Assembly (NCBI GenBank): GCA_030147335.1
Contig: JASKZZ010000226.1
Coordinates: 1 to 5,803 of the forward strand
Direction of reading: 5' to 3'
Length of the DNA: 5,803 bases
Source of the DNA: Herpetosiphonaceae bacterium
GTDB lineage: Bacteria; Chloroflexota; Chloroflexia; Chloroflexales; Kallotenuaceae
Made by a program: the position numbers and the translations under genes. This document shows positions 5,169 to 5,803 of the stretch, piece by piece. Within the stretch, counting starts at the first letter, position 1. Each line of letters opens with the position of its first letter. Below the pieces are notes generated by a model. It made no database searches and was not told where the DNA came from. It worked only from the letters and a program-made list of their open reading frames with translations.

Positions 5169-5803
5169 ATGGCAACGTATGCCGCCGCAATCGATCAAGG
5201 AACAACCAGTACGCGCTGCATGATCTTTGATCACGGCGGCAACATCGTCTGCTTCGATCAAAAAGAGCACGAACAAATCTATCCTAAGCCCGGTTGGGTT
5301 GAACACGATCCGGACGAAATCTGGCAGCGAACGCAAGAAGTCGTCCAGGGCGCGCTGCAAAAAGGTGGGATTGCTGTATCCGAAATTGTGGCGGTTGGCA
5401 TTACCAATCAGCGCGAAACAGCGGTTGTATGGGATCGGACTACCGGTCGGCCACTGTATAACGCCATCGTCTGGCAAGACACCCGCACCGACCACCTGTG
5501 TAATCAGCTTGCGCGTGATGGTGGTCAAGATCGTTTTCGACTTCAAACCGGGTTACCCCTGGCAACATACTTTTCAGGCCCGAAAATTCGTTGGATTCTT
5601 GACAACGTGGCCGGTGCACGTGAAGCGGCAGAGCGTGGTGATGCGATTTTTGGCAACATGGACACGTTTTTGATCTGGCACCTCACCGGTGGTACGCACG
5701 GCGGCGTGCATGTCACCGATGTAACCAACGCTTCACGCACGCTGCTGATGAACCTCCAAACGCTTGACTGGGACGCCGACATCTTGCGTGTTCTCGACAT
5801 CCC
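5169..5803 (+). CDS. glpK: Glycerol kinase, N-terminal part
   Basis: Glycerol kinase phosphorylates glycerol with ATP to sn-glycerol 3-phosphate in the cytoplasm, the entry step of glycerol catabolism and a supply for lipid backbones. I read 211 complete codons from the ATG at 5169 to the right edge with no stop. Members are about 500 residues, so roughly 40% is present. FGGY-kinase signatures are clear: AIDQGTTSTR at 7-16 (phosphate-binding loop), GITNQRET at 77-84, IVWQDTR at 100-106, FGNMDTFLIW at 161-170 and DVTNASRT at 184-191. By family knowledge R82, E83, W102 and Y134 line the glycerol pocket and all are present. The missing half holds the catalytic aspartate and the ATP domain. The QRET and NASRT combination argues for glycerol rather than another sugar. 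No glpF or glpD is visible; they may lie to the right. Confidence 0.96.
   Translation, partial: MATYAAAIDQGTTSTRCMIFDHGGNIVCFDQKEHEQIYPKPGWVEHDPDEIWQRTQEVVQGALQKGGIAVSEIVAVGITNQRETAVVWDRTTGRPLYNAIVWQDTRTDHLCNQLARDGGQDRFRLQTGLPLATYFSGPKIRWILDNVAGAREAAERGDAIFGNMDTFLIWHLTGGTHGGVHVTDVTNASRTLLMNLQTLDWDADILRVLDI

Noticed and set aside
5025..5800. Minus frames 5025-5546 and 5543-5800 and plus frame 5227-5673
   Set aside because: They overlap glpK, whose frame is fixed by several FGGY-kinase motifs and runs open to the window edge.
1..5803. CRISPR arrays, tRNA or rRNA genes, insertion sequences, toxin-antitoxin or phage genes
   Set aside because: No regularly spaced repeats, cloverleaf-like sequences, transposase motifs or terminal inverted repeats were seen; all substantial frames are accounted for by chromosomal-type genes.

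Overview
The window carries seven protein-coding genes and reads as ordinary bacterial chromosome, with a moderately GC-rich composition (a little above half GC by eye). Gene content and protein style point to the phylum Chloroflexota, probably class Chloroflexia. The clues are a long protein resembling an XPB/Ssl2-type helicase-associated protein but with no helicase motor in the visible part, a glycerol kinase N-terminus with an RCMIFDH signature, and a Cof-type HAD phosphatase and a YkwD-like CAP protein scattered among housekeeping genes. The taxonomic call is inference. No phage, transposon, CRISPR or RNA gene was found.

Layout from left to right. (1) 1-1097, minus strand: a 365-codon open frame that leaves the window at its C-terminal side, likely a helicase-associated (XPB/Ssl2-like) protein. 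(2) 1098-1338: about 240 bp without a gene, holding a candidate promoter for gene 1. (3) 1339-1560, minus: a 73-residue single-span membrane protein with an acidic tail. (4) 1561-1644: a divergent control region with an extended -10 element and an imperfect inverted repeat. (5) 1645-2589, plus: a LysR-type regulator whose stop overlaps the start of (6) 2586-3446, plus: prmC, the release-factor glutamine methyltransferase. (7) A 17-bp perfect hairpin at 3421-3465 that ends prmC and probably also the convergent gene. (8) 3486-3995, minus: a secreted CAP/SCP-domain protein. (9) 3996-4202: a divergent intergenic region with short repeats and a structured leader. (10) 4203-5006, plus: a Cof-type HAD phosphatase. 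(11) 5007-5168: an intergenic stretch with an inverted repeat and a strong ribosome binding site. (12) From 5169, plus: the first 211 codons of glycerol kinase glpK, running off the right edge.

Functionally this is a patchwork rather than one pathway. The LysR and prmC genes are the only clear co-transcribed, translationally coupled pair. The LysR gene and the small membrane protein gene share an upstream region, as LysR regulators and their targets often do. The HAD phosphatase and glpK are co-directional and 162 bp apart, so a link through glycerol or sugar phosphate metabolism is possible but unproven. I found no convincing new biological system. The most interesting items are the LysR-prmC coupling, the LysR/small-membrane-protein divergent unit, the terminator whose loop holds the prmC stop codon, and the structured leader of the HAD gene.
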